Of a stretch of 5,687 nt of DNA, positions 1-5,687 are shown piece by piece. The stretch's first letter is position 1, and every line of letters starts with the position of its first letter. Source of the DNA: DASVSE01 sp036399715 (GTDB taxonomy: Bacteria > Bacteroidota > Rhodothermia > Rhodothermales > Rubricoccaceae). The translations under genes and the position numbers were made by a program. Below the pieces are notes generated by a model. It did no database searches. It worked only from the letters and a program-made list of their open reading frames with translations, and was not told where the DNA came from. Where the stretch lies: assembly GCA_036399715.1 (NCBI GenBank), contig DASWMO010000121.1, forward strand, positions 1 to 5,687, written 5' to 3'.

Positions 1-1
1 C

Positions 2-1450
2 ACGACGGTCCTGCCCGAGCCCTTCCGCGCCGAGCTCGACGGCCTCCAGGACCGCGTGCCCGCAGGCCCATTCGAAGCTGTTCGCGCCCGCATCGTGGAG
101 GAACTCGGGTCGGAGCCCGACGCCCTCTTTGCGACGTTCGACCGCGCGCCCGTCGCGAGCGCGTCGCTCGCCCAGGTCCACCGCGCGACGCTGCCCGACG
201 GCCGACAGGTGGCGGTCAAGGTGCAGCACGCGGACATCGAGGCCATCGCCGCGCTCGACCTGCGGGCCATCCAGACGATCCTGCGCGTCGTCGGGCGGGT
301 CTTCGGCATCCGCGGCCTGCGCGAGCAGATGCGCCAGATCGAGCTCGTCATCGCCGAGGAGCTGGACTTTACCCGCGAGGCCTCGAACCTCGCCGCCATC
401 GCTGCGCGCTTCGAAGGCGTCCGCGGCGTGGCGTTCCCCGAGGCGATCCCCGAGCGGTCCGCGCGGCGCGTGCTCACGACGACGTGGCAGGACGGCATCC
501 GCTCGGGCGACCTCGTGGCCCTCGACACGGCCGGAATCGACCGCGCGGCCCTCGCCGAGCGCCTCCTCGCGACGTACGGCCGGATGATCTTCGAGGACGG
601 CCTCTACCACGCAGATCCGCACCCCGGCAACCTGCTCGTCCGCCCCACGCCCGGCGACCCGGCCGGGACGCTCGTCTTTCTGGACTTCGGCGCCGTCGCG
701 ACGCTCACGCCCGACATGCGGCGCGGGCTCGCCGAGATGGTCGCGTCCGTCCTCGCCCGCGACGCGCGCCGTGTCACGGCCGCGCTGCTCACGATGGGCT
801 TCGAGCCGACCGGGCAGGGCGCCTCGGCCGAGGCCGTCGCCGCGTTCGTCGAGGGCGTCCACGCGAGCGTTCTCGACGGCATCAACCCGCTCGCGCTGCG
901 CTTCGACGACCTCTCGCTGAGCTTCGCGATGCAAGCGCAGGCCGACGCGTTCGGGCAGATGAAGGCCGCCGGCGTGTCCGTCCGCGACCTCGCGGGCGCC
1001 TACCGCGTGCCCAAGGACTGGATCCTGCTGGAGCGGACGGCGCTCCTGCTGCTCGGCCTCGGGGCCGCCCTCGCGCCGGGGTTAAACCCGCTGCGCGTGC
1101 TCGCGCCGATCATTGAGCCACTTGCCCGCGGCGCCGCGCCGGACATCTTCGCCTCCTTCGGCGACCGCCTCGTTGCAGGTGTGCAGCGCCTGTTCGCCCT
1201 CCCCGAGACGGCCGCGCGGGCCGTCGAGCGCGTCGACCGCGGCGAGGTGCGGCTGCCCGAGATCGAGGCGCGCCTCGGCGCCGAGGCGGACCGCGTCGTG
1301 GCGGCGGCGCGGGGCGTCGTGTGGGCCGTGTTCGCGGCCGGCGCGGGCGCCGTCGGCTACGCCGCGCACGTCCACGGTGACGGGATTCTGGCACTCGTCC
1401 TCGCTGCAGGCGCGGCGCTGAGCGCCGTCGCAGCGCTCCGGCGGGCGTAG
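2..1450 (+). CDS. ABC1/UbiB (AarF-type) atypical protein kinase-like protein, 5'-truncated
   Basis: The frame is open to the left edge from base 2, and the first residues (TTVLPEPFRAEL, then LQDRVP) match the family's 'LP..y..EL..LQD.vP' segment. The true start is therefore upstream, and the GTG at 56 is internal. 482 codons are visible. The sequence shows an alanine-rich nucleotide loop (PVASASLAQVHRA), the AVKVQ lysine (codon 218-220), ELDFTREASN, the catalytic loop HADPHPGNLL (608-637) and the metal-binding DFG (683-691). The KxGQ motif that precedes the 'LP..y' segment must lie just outside the window. The last 45 codons (about 1313-1447) hold two hydrophobic stretches around a short HVHGDG turn, a likely C-terminal membrane hairpin as in UbiB/ADCK proteins. 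Family members are ATPases or kinase-like proteins that support quinone and isoprenoid-lipid biology; the exact substrate is not readable here. It is transcribed towards the DUF1905/OmdA gene. Family assignment is secure, precise function is not. Confidence 0.95.
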   Translation, partial: TTVLPEPFRAELDGLQDRVPAGPFEAVRARIVEELGSEPDALFATFDRAPVASASLAQVHRATLPDGRQVAVKVQHADIEAIAALDLRAIQTILRVVGRVFGIRGLREQMRQIELVIAEELDFTREASNLAAIAARFEGVRGVAFPEAIPERSARRVLTTTWQDGIRSGDLVALDTAGIDRAALAERLLATYGRMIFEDGLYHADPHPGNLLVRPTPGDPAGTLVFLDFGAVATLTPDMRRGLAEMVASVLARDARRVTAALLTMGFEPTGQGASAEAVAAFVEGVHASVLDGINPLALRFDDLSLSFAMQAQADAFGQMKAAGVSVRDLAGAYRVPKDWILLERTALLLLGLGAALAPGLNPLRVLAPIIEPLARGAAPDIFASFGDRLVAGVQRLFALPETAARAVERVDRGEVRLPEIEARLGAEADRVVAAARGVVWAVFAAGAGAVGYAAHVHGDGILALVLAAGAALSAVAALRRA

Positions 1451-1461
1451 CGGGTTACGCC
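1444..1461. terminator. Small inverted repeat spanning both convergent stop codons
   Basis: Bases 1444-1449 (GGCGTA) and 1456-1461 (TACGCC) are perfect complements around a 6-base loop. The TAG of the kinase gene (1448-1450) and the TAA of the leftward gene (1457-1455) both fall within it, and only 4 bases separate the two stops. It has no T-tract on either strand, so it would be a weak intrinsic terminator at best. It could act bidirectionally or be coincidence in GC-rich DNA. Confidence 0.3.
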
Positions 1462-1946
1462 TCGGGCTCTGCTTCCGGCCGGTCCCCGTAGAGCGTGTGC
1501 GTCCGCAGCTTGTGGGCGAGTTCAAGCGCCCGCCGGACGCGCGTTTCGGGGCGCTTCGCGCCGGTGACGTAGATCGCCATCGAGCGTTGCCGGCCGGGCG
1601 TGAACGAGAAGAAGCGGGCCGCTGCCTCGGCGTCGTCAGCGAGGGCGGCCTCGAACTCGGCCCCGAGGTCGACGCGGTCAGGCTCTGGGTCCGGCGAGAG
1701 GTCGGCGAATACCGTGTCACCTTCCTCAACGCCGACCGTGCGGAGGATGTCGCGGCCGAGCATCAGCACCGTCCCGCCGTCGAGCGTCGTGAGCGCGCGG
1801 CGGACCGGGTGCCCGTTTAGGACCGCCACGACGCGGCGCGTGCCCGAGGCGGCGAGGGTGGCCGCGACCTCGCCCGGCACGGGCAGCGTGTGGTAGCCCG
1901 GCCACGAGACGGACAGGAGGACGGGCGCGGCGAAGGACTCGGTCAC
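1455..1946 (-). CDS. DUF1905 / YdeI-OmpD-associated (OmdA) family protein
   Basis: 163 residues from a GTG at 1946-1944 to TAA at 1457-1455. Residues about 9-85 fit DUF1905, a small beta-barrel-like domain: VPGEVAATL, NGHPVRRAL, GVEEGDTVFADL. Residues about 97-150 fit the OmdA helical region: FEAALADDAEAAARF, then FTPGRQRS, AKRPETRVRRALELAHKL. The 'AK..eTR.rR' signature is clear. The two-domain order and length are normal for the family, whose molecular function is unknown; the OmpD link in Salmonella gives it its name. No signal peptide is seen, so it is probably cytoplasmic. The frame is open upstream to 2138, but those codons run across the LysM gene and encode low-complexity Arg/Pro/Ala sequence. 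The GTG was chosen because it overlaps the preceding stop by 4 bases (GTGA), the usual sign of translational coupling, and sits 8 residues before the domain. The acidic tail (PEAEPEA) is ordinary. Confidence 0.88.
   Translation of the reverse strand: MTESFAAPVLLSVSWPGYHTLPVPGEVAATLAASGTRRVVAVLNGHPVRRALTTLDGGTVLMLGRDILRTVGVEEGDTVFADLSPDPEPDRVDLGAEFEAALADDAEAAARFFSFTPGRQRSMAIYVTGAKRPETRVRRALELAHKLRTHTLYGDRPEAEPEA
1943..1946 (-). other. GTGA stop/start overlap coupling the BON-LysM and OmdA-like genes
   Basis: On the minus strand the four bases read GTGA: GTG (1946-1944) starts the OmdA-like gene and TGA (1945-1943) ends the BON-LysM gene. Such overlaps commonly allow a terminating ribosome to reinitiate. 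No Shine-Dalgarno sequence precedes the GTG, which fits reinitiation. Confidence 0.7.
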
Positions 1947-2500
1947 CGCAGGCGTAGGCGCTGCCCGATCTCGATGCCCGCTGTGCCCGAAAGCCCGTTG
2001 AGGCGCCGCAGCGCATCGACCGTCGTGCCGTAGCGGCGGGCGAGCGAGAACAGCGTCTCGCCGCGGCCGACAACGTGGACCGCCGGCCCGCTCGGGACGC
2101 TCGGAGCGGGCGTCTCGGCGCGCGGCGCGGCGCCCCACGACGCTGCCCGAGGCGCCTCATCGGTCGCCGCCACCTCGGACGTTGGCACGGGCGCCTCGGA
2201 GCGGTCGACGCGTGCGCCGGCTGATGCAGGCCCGTCGATAGAGCGCACGCCGGCGACGCCGCGCGCGACGCGGAGCGCGTCGGCACTCGACGGGCTGAGT
2301 CGAACCGTCCCACTCTCGGCGGCCACCTCCACGTCGAGCGCCCGCGTCTCGGCGTCGCGGACGAGCGCGAGGCGGACGGCCGTCGCGAGACGCAGATCTG
2401 CAAGGCGCGTCTCAACGGACTGCGCGTGCGCAGCCGAGGCAGCGAGGCCCGAGGCGAAGCTCAGGAGGGCGGCGAGACGTACGAGGCGAATCCGGGACAT
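1943..2500 (-). CDS. Exported BON-LysM domain protein (Kbp/YgaU-like architecture)
   Basis: 185 residues from ATG at 2500-2498. Residues 1-26 form a signal peptide: basic start (MSRIRLVR), hydrophobic core, and an AHA|Q signal peptidase I site. Residues about 36-90 fit a BON domain (AVRLAL, LDVEVAAESGTVRLS, VARGVAGVRSIDG). About 91-139 is a Pro/Ala/Glu-rich flexible linker. Residues 141-185 are one complete LysM domain (VHVVGRGETLFSLARRYG, LRRLNGL, IEIGQRLRLR) ending at the C-terminus. LysM binds N-acetylglucosamine-containing polymers, chiefly peptidoglycan; BON domains are associated with envelope and phospholipid binding. E. coli Kbp (YgaU), a cytoplasmic potassium-binding protein, has the same two domains in the same order but no signal peptide. 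The periplasmic location here argues for an envelope role instead. A GTG at 2545 would add 15 residues before the signal peptide and is less likely. The gene starts 58 bases after trxB and overlaps the OmdA-like gene by 4 bases, so it belongs to that transcription unit. Confidence 0.85.
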   Translation of the reverse strand: MSRIRLVRLAALLSFASGLAASAAHAQSVETRLADLRLATAVRLALVRDAETRALDVEVAAESGTVRLSPSSADALRVARGVAGVRSIDGPASAGARVDRSEAPVPTSEVAATDEAPRAASWGAAPRAETPAPSVPSGPAVHVVGRGETLFSLARRYGTTVDALRRLNGLSGTAGIEIGQRLRLR

Positions 2501-2558
2501 CGGGGCAACTGGTCGTTGAGCCCAAGATCGCACGATCAACCCCACCTCGCCGGCCCGG

Positions 2559-3635
2559 CTACTCCACCTTGTCCATCACCGCGACGCCGTCGACGGGGTC
2601 CTCGGCGGGGGCGGCGTGGTACTCCGTCTCGGTCCGCATGCCCTCGACGACGTGGTGCTCGGCCAGAAAGCGCTCGGCGTCGATGGCGGCCATGCAGCCC
2701 GTGCCGGCCGCCGTGATGGCCTGCCGGTAGACGTGGTCCTGCGCGTCGCCGCAGGCAAAGACGCCCTCGACGTTGGTGCGCGTCGTGCCGGGCTGTGTGA
2801 CGATGTAGCCCGCGTCGTCGCGGTCCAGCCAGCCGGCGAAGATGGCCGTGTTGGGCTCGTGCCCGATGGCGACGAAGAAGCCCGAGACGGGCAGCTCGCG
2901 TGCCTCACCTGTCACCGTATCGCGGAGCGCGAGCGCCGTCACGGCCGTCTCGCCGCGCACGTCGTCCACGGCCGTGTTGGTGTGGACGCGGATCTTCGGG
3001 TGCTCCATGACGCGGGCGAGCATGATCTTGGACGCCCGGAACGAGTCGCGTCGGTGCACGAGGTGGACCGTCGAGGCGAAGCGCGTCAGGAAGAGGGCCT
3101 CCTCCATCGCCGTGTCGCCCCCGCCGACGATGGCGACCTCCTCGTTGCGGAAGAAGGCGCCGTCGCACGTCGCGCACGCCGAGACGCCGTAGCCGAGCAG
3201 GCGCTTCTCGTTGGGCAGGCCGAGGTACTTGGCGCTCGCGCCGGTCGAGACGAGGACCGTCTCGGCGAGAAGCGGCGTCGTCTCGTCGACGACGAGGCGG
3301 AACGGGCGCTCGGAGAGGTCCACGTGGGTCACCATGCCCCAGCGGAGCTCGGCCCCGAAGCGAACGGCCTGCGCCTCCATCTTCTCCATGAGCTCCGGGC
3401 CCATGATGCCGTCGGGGAAGCCGGGGAAGTTCTCGACGTCGGTCGTGGTCGTGAGTTGCCCGCCGGGCGCTGGGCCCTGCACGACGAGCGGCGTCAGGCC
3501 GGCCCGCGCGGCGTAGACAGCAGCCGTGAGACCGGCCGGGCCTGTGCCGATGATGACGACGTCGCGGCGCTCGGCCGCTGCCCATGCATCGGGGGTAATC
3601 GTGTCCGGGAGCGGGGCAGGCAATGCGGAAGACAT
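2559..3635 (-). CDS. trxB: Thioredoxin reductase (NADPH, FAD-dependent)
   Basis: 358 residues from ATG at 3635-3633 to TAG at 2561-2559. It uses NADPH, through FAD and a redox-active disulfide, to reduce thioredoxin in the cytoplasm. The FAD-binding Rossmann motif is GTGPAGLTAAVYAARAGL (30-47), followed by GGQLTTTTDVENFPGFP (58-74). The redox cysteines are C154 and C157 (SACATCDGAFF). The NADPH site is VGGGDTAMEEALFLT (170-184) with HRR at 194-196, the basic pair that selects NADPH over NADH. The second FAD motif is GVFACGDAQD (291-300), then RQAITAAGTGCMAAIDAERFL. This is the low-molecular-weight bacterial type. It is longer than the usual ~310-325 residues, with about 24 extra residues before the FAD motif and about 34 after ERFL; both tails lack recognisable motifs. 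No alternative ATG, GTG or TTG lies between residue 1 and the FAD motif in the given translation's Met/Val/Leu pattern that would give a more usual start. The gene lies 97 bases downstream of trxA on the same strand, its expected partner. Confidence 0.97.
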   Translation of the reverse strand: MSSALPAPLPDTITPDAWAAAERRDVVIIGTGPAGLTAAVYAARAGLTPLVVQGPAPGGQLTTTTDVENFPGFPDGIMGPELMEKMEAQAVRFGAELRWGMVTHVDLSERPFRLVVDETTPLLAETVLVSTGASAKYLGLPNEKRLLGYGVSACATCDGAFFRNEEVAIVGGGDTAMEEALFLTRFASTVHLVHRRDSFRASKIMLARVMEHPKIRVHTNTAVDDVRGETAVTALALRDTVTGEARELPVSGFFVAIGHEPNTAIFAGWLDRDDAGYIVTQPGTTRTNVEGVFACGDAQDHVYRQAITAAGTGCMAAIDAERFLAEHHVVEGMRTETEYHAAPAEDPVDGVAVMDKVE

Positions 3636-3670
3636 GACAGGCGAGAAGACCGGGGTGGAAAATACGAGCA

Positions 3671-3708
3671 GGGGCGCCGCCGGCCGGGATCGGCTCGGGC
3701 GGCGCCCC
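3671..3708 (-). promoter_or_regulatory. Strong GC hairpin between trxA and trxB, possible attenuator
   Basis: Bases 3671-3681 (GGGGCGCCGCC) pair perfectly with 3698-3708, an 11-bp GC-only stem. Inside, 3683-3686 (GCCG) can pair with 3691-3694 (CGGC) around a GGAT tetraloop, extending the structure. Read on the transcribed minus strand, the stem is followed after 8 bases by TTTT (3662-3659). The hairpin starts 24 bases after the trxA stop and ends 35 bases before the trxB start. It could be a leaky intrinsic terminator lowering trxB relative to trxA, or an mRNA 3'-end stabiliser for trxA. The T-tract is too short and too distant for a confident full terminator. Confidence 0.5.
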
Positions 3709-3732
3709 CGGAGAACGCGGCGCGGCGGTGCG

Positions 3733-4068
3733 TTATGCCGCCTGGCCGGCGAGCGCGTCCAGCTTGTCGGCGAGCACGCGCTCGGGCACGACGCCGACCA
3801 TCTGGTCGACCGGCCGGCCGTCCTTGAAGAACAGCAGGCTCGGGATCGAGCGGATGCCGTACTTCATCGCCGTCTGCGGGTTGTTGTCGACGTCCACCTT
3901 GATCACCTTTGCGCGGCCGTCGTAGTCCGCGGCGAGCTTCTCGATCGTCGGGGCGATGGTCCGACAGGGGCCACACCACGTGGCCCAGAAGTCCACCAGG
4001 ACGGGCTGGTCGGTGTTGAGGACCTCGTCCTCAAAGTTGGCGTCGGTGCCAGTGATGTAGGAAGCCAT
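3733..4068 (-). CDS. trxA: Thioredoxin
   Basis: 111 residues from ATG at 4068-4066 to TAA at 3735-3733, a typical single-domain thioredoxin length. It is the cytoplasmic disulfide reductase that supplies electrons to ribonucleotide reductase, methionine sulfoxide reductases and similar enzymes, and is itself reduced by TrxB. The active site is WCGPC at 31-35 (FWATWCGPCR), with the buried Asp26 and the cis-proline at P76 (RSIPS), the same positions as in E. coli Trx1. KVDVDNNP, LLFFKDGRPVDQMVG and the amphipathic C-terminal helix complete the fold. There is no signal peptide, so this is not a secreted ResA/TlpA type. It is the first gene of the leftward unit, with trxB 97 bases downstream. Upstream of the ATG the mRNA reads CCCTTTCCGCTCGTTCC, without a Shine-Dalgarno sequence. 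Confidence 0.98.
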   Translation of the reverse strand: MASYITGTDANFEDEVLNTDQPVLVDFWATWCGPCRTIAPTIEKLAADYDGRAKVIKVDVDNNPQTAMKYGIRSIPSLLFFKDGRPVDQMVGVVPERVLADKLDALAGQAA

Positions 4069-4290
4069 GGAACGAGCGGAAAGGGTGGGATGCTGGCCTA
4101 TCGTACGGACAGCGGCGGCGCGGGTTCTCCGCCGCGGGGCCGGGATGGTGGTGCGCCGGCACGCGGAACCGGCGGGTTGAGCCGGCCGCTCGGCGGCCGA
4201 TACGAGCCGAGTCCCTCCCCGCTTGCCGTGCTGCCCGACCTCCGCTGCGCCCTCAGCCCCCGACCTGCACCGCCACGCGCGGCGTCGCGT
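4069..4290. promoter_or_regulatory. Divergent intergenic region between trxA and the histidine kinase gene
   Basis: This 222-base stretch must hold the trxA promoter and probably the kinase promoter. On the minus strand a TACGAT hexamer (4105-4100), about 31 bases before the trxA ATG, resembles a -10 box; no good TTGACA or Bacteroidota TTTG box is seen at the right distance. Several short GC inverted repeats occur: 4112-4118 with 4129-4135 (7 bp), 4169-4173 with 4181-4185, and 4183-4188 with 4194-4199. They are expected by chance at this GC content. No binding site can be named. The kinase reading frame is open across most of the region from an ATG at 4090, so part of it could be translated if an upstream start is used. 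Confidence 0.35.
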
Positions 4291-5687
4291 GTGGCCTCAC
4301 GCGGCCTGCGCCTCGCCACTGCCGCGGTGTGCCTCGCGGCCGCGCTCAGCGCGTCCGCCCAGGCCCAGCGCCGCGACGACGCGCCGCCACCCGTGGCGGC
4401 CGACTGGTCGATGCCGCTGAGCGGCATCGGGACGCTCCGCTCGGACGCGAACCACGACTTCGTGCCGGACCGCGTCGGCAACGAGGTGCTCGTCGCCGGG
4501 CGCGTCACGGCCGGGACGGGGCTCGTCCGCGCCGACGTCTCGGAGATCTACATTCAGGACGGCACCGGCGGGCTGCGGCTGCTGCTCCCGCCGCGCTCGG
4601 TCCCCGTCCTCACCGGCGACAGCGTGCTCGTCCACGGGACGGTCGGCTTCCGGTTCGGCATGTCCGAGATCGCGGGGCCGAGCCTGCGCGTGATCTCGGG
4701 GCCGTCGCGGCGGCCCGAGACGCTTGCGGTCCGCAACACGGAGTTGCCCGGCGGGCGCTCCGGCCCAGACCTCGAGGCCCACGAGGGCGAGTTGGTCGAG
4801 ATCACCGGAACCGTGATCCAGGTCGACAGCGTCGCGGCGGGGCGGTCGCTGTTCCTGATGGCCGGCACGCAGGTCGTGCAGGTGTTCACGTACCGGATGC
4901 GCGCGACGCAGGTCCACTTCAATGGCATCACGACCGGCGACTACGTGCGCGTGCACGGCATCGCGGCGCAGTACGACCGCGCGGCGCCGTACAACTCGGA
5001 CTACGTCATCTACCCGCTCGCCGACGGCGACGTCGCGCGGGCCGGCATCTCGCCACGGACGGTCCGGATGGTGGCGGCGGTTGTGGGGGGCTTCCTGCTT
5101 ATCGCCTTGCTGTGGGCCGCCCTCCTGCGACGCGAGGTCCGCCGCCGCACGACGGCTCTGCGCGTTTCCGAAGCACGCTACGTCCACCTGTTCAACGCCG
5201 CGGCGGACCTCGTCTTCGTGCTCGACATCCCGCGCGGCGGCGCGCTCACGTCAGCCAACACGGCCACGCAGCGTGCCTTCAGCGTGGACCCCGATGGGCG
5301 CCTGCCAGCAGGACCGCTCCTGCTCGCCGCCGTCGCCGACGACCCGGCTGCTGTCGAACGGCACCTTGCCGAGGCCGCTCGGACCGGCGGCGCGACGCAC
5401 GTGCTGGACCTCCGCTGCACCGACGGCCGCGTCGTGCCATACGAGATCGCCACGCGGCGCCTCGACACGTCCGACGGGACGGCCCACGTCGCCGTCGCCC
5501 GCGACGTCCACGACCGGCGGCTCTACGAGAACGGCCTCGTCGAGGCGATGGAGACGGCCGAGGCCGCGCGGCGCGAGGCCGAGCACGCCCGCGCTGCCGC
5601 CGAGGCCGCCGACCGCTTCAAGGGGACCATCTTCACCAACCTCAGCCACGAGCTCCGGACGCCGCTGACGGCCATCCTCGGCTACGC
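4291..5687 (+). CDS. Membrane sensor histidine kinase with twin OB-fold-like sensor region and PAS domain, 3'-truncated
   Basis: The frame runs from about 4291 to the right edge without a stop; 465 complete codons are visible. From the GTG at 4291, residues 1-26 form a signal peptide (MASRGLRLATAAVCLAAALS, then ASAQAQ). Residues about 66-136 and 168-250 read as two OB-fold-like beta domains: VLVAGRV, IYIQDGTGGLRLLLP, TGDSVLVHGTV; then VEITGTV, LFLMAGTQVVQVF, TTGDYVRVHGIAAQYD, DYVIYPL. One transmembrane helix follows (about 259-280), then Arg-rich LRREVRRRT. A PAS domain starts near 291 (VSEARYVHLFNAAADLVFVL) and ends near 410 (VAVARDVHDRR). An Ala/Glu coiled coil (about 413-445) leads to the HisKA box FTNLSHELRTPLTAILGY, with phosphoacceptor His453 at 5647-5649. 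The HATPase domain, and any receiver domain, must lie beyond the window. The kinase presumably phosphorylates a response regulator not seen here; its signal is unknown. Other in-frame starts (GTG 4228, TTG 4177, ATG 4090) would put Pro/Arg/Gly-rich sequence before the signal peptide and are less likely. Confidence 0.88.
   Translation, partial: MASRGLRLATAAVCLAAALSASAQAQRRDDAPPPVAADWSMPLSGIGTLRSDANHDFVPDRVGNEVLVAGRVTAGTGLVRADVSEIYIQDGTGGLRLLLPPRSVPVLTGDSVLVHGTVGFRFGMSEIAGPSLRVISGPSRRPETLAVRNTELPGGRSGPDLEAHEGELVEITGTVIQVDSVAAGRSLFLMAGTQVVQVFTYRMRATQVHFNGITTGDYVRVHGIAAQYDRAAPYNSDYVIYPLADGDVARAGISPRTVRMVAAVVGGFLLIALLWAALLRREVRRRTTALRVSEARYVHLFNAAADLVFVLDIPRGGALTSANTATQRAFSVDPDGRLPAGPLLLAAVADDPAAVERHLAEAARTGGATHVLDLRCTDGRVVPYEIATRRLDTSDGTAHVAVARDVHDRRLYENGLVEAMETAEAARREAEHARAAAEAADRFKGTIFTNLSHELRTPLTAILGY

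Noticed and set aside
56..58. GTG at 56 as the true start of the ABC1/UbiB-like gene
   Set aside because: The frame continues upstream to base 2 with conserved family sequence (LPEPF, LQDRVP), so the gene is cut by the window edge.
1947..2138. Extended N-terminus of the OmdA-like gene to an upstream start at 2138
   Set aside because: The added 64 residues overlap the LysM coding sequence in another frame and are Arg/Pro-rich. The GTGA overlap at 1943-1946 offers a better start.
2616..3827. A 403-codon plus-strand open frame antisense to trxB and the end of trxA
   Set aside because: It is Arg/Ala/Asp-rich with no family motif and lies opposite two genes with complete catalytic motifs. Long antisense frames are expected in DNA this GC-rich.
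4112..4211. Cluster of short GC inverted repeats in the divergent intergenic region as an operator or terminator
   Set aside because: The stems are only 5-7 bp, mutually exclusive, made of common GC words and without T-tracts; chance explains them.
4297..5187. A 296-codon minus-strand open frame opposite the kinase sensor region
   Set aside because: Its translation is His/Arg/Asp-rich low complexity, while the plus-strand frame gives a signal peptide, membrane helix, PAS and HisKA in one continuous reading.
4922..5668. A plus-strand open frame in another phase over the kinase
   Set aside because: It translates to Ser/Arg/Thr/Pro-rich sequence without motifs. The frame in phase with base 4291 carries SHELRTP and the PAS signature.
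1..5687. tRNA/rRNA genes, insertion sequences, CRISPR arrays or a defence cassette
   Set aside because: No cloverleaf-like segment, transposase motif, terminal repeats or regularly spaced direct repeats were seen, and nearly all sequence is explained by six ordinary genes.

Overview
The window is about 5.7 kb of very GC-rich bacterial DNA, densely coding, with no RNA gene, mobile element or CRISPR array visible. No gene start has a clear purine-rich Shine-Dalgarno sequence. Together with the very high GC, the alanine/arginine-rich proteins and the gene types, this suggests a marine Rhodothermota-type bacterium (the Rhodothermales/Rubricoccaceae kind). That placement is an inference from style, not from a marker gene.

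Layout. Bases 2-1450 (+) hold the 3' part of an ABC1/UbiB (AarF-type) atypical kinase whose start lies upstream of the window. It meets a leftward gene tail to tail with only 4 bases between stop codons, and both stops lie inside a small perfect inverted repeat. From 4068 down to 1455 (-) runs a probable four-gene transcription unit, in order: thioredoxin (trxA), thioredoxin reductase (trxB), an exported BON-LysM protein, and a DUF1905/OmdA (YdeI-like) protein. The last two overlap by 4 bases (GTGA). A strong GC-rich hairpin sits between trxA and trxB. After a 222-base divergent intergenic region, a membrane histidine kinase starts at about 4291 (+) and runs off the right edge just after its phosphoacceptor His motif.

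How the genes fit together. TrxA and TrxB form the standard NADPH-dependent disulfide-reducing pair and are probably transcribed together. The BON-LysM protein looks like a cell-envelope protein; its two domains are those of E. coli Kbp (YgaU), but here with a signal peptide and a long linker. The OmdA-like protein is of unknown role. The histidine kinase is the least ordinary gene: its extracytoplasmic part reads as two successive OB-fold-like beta domains, followed by one membrane helix, a PAS domain, a short coiled coil and the HisKA box. No new multi-gene defence or mobile system was found; most of the window is ordinary core-genome content.
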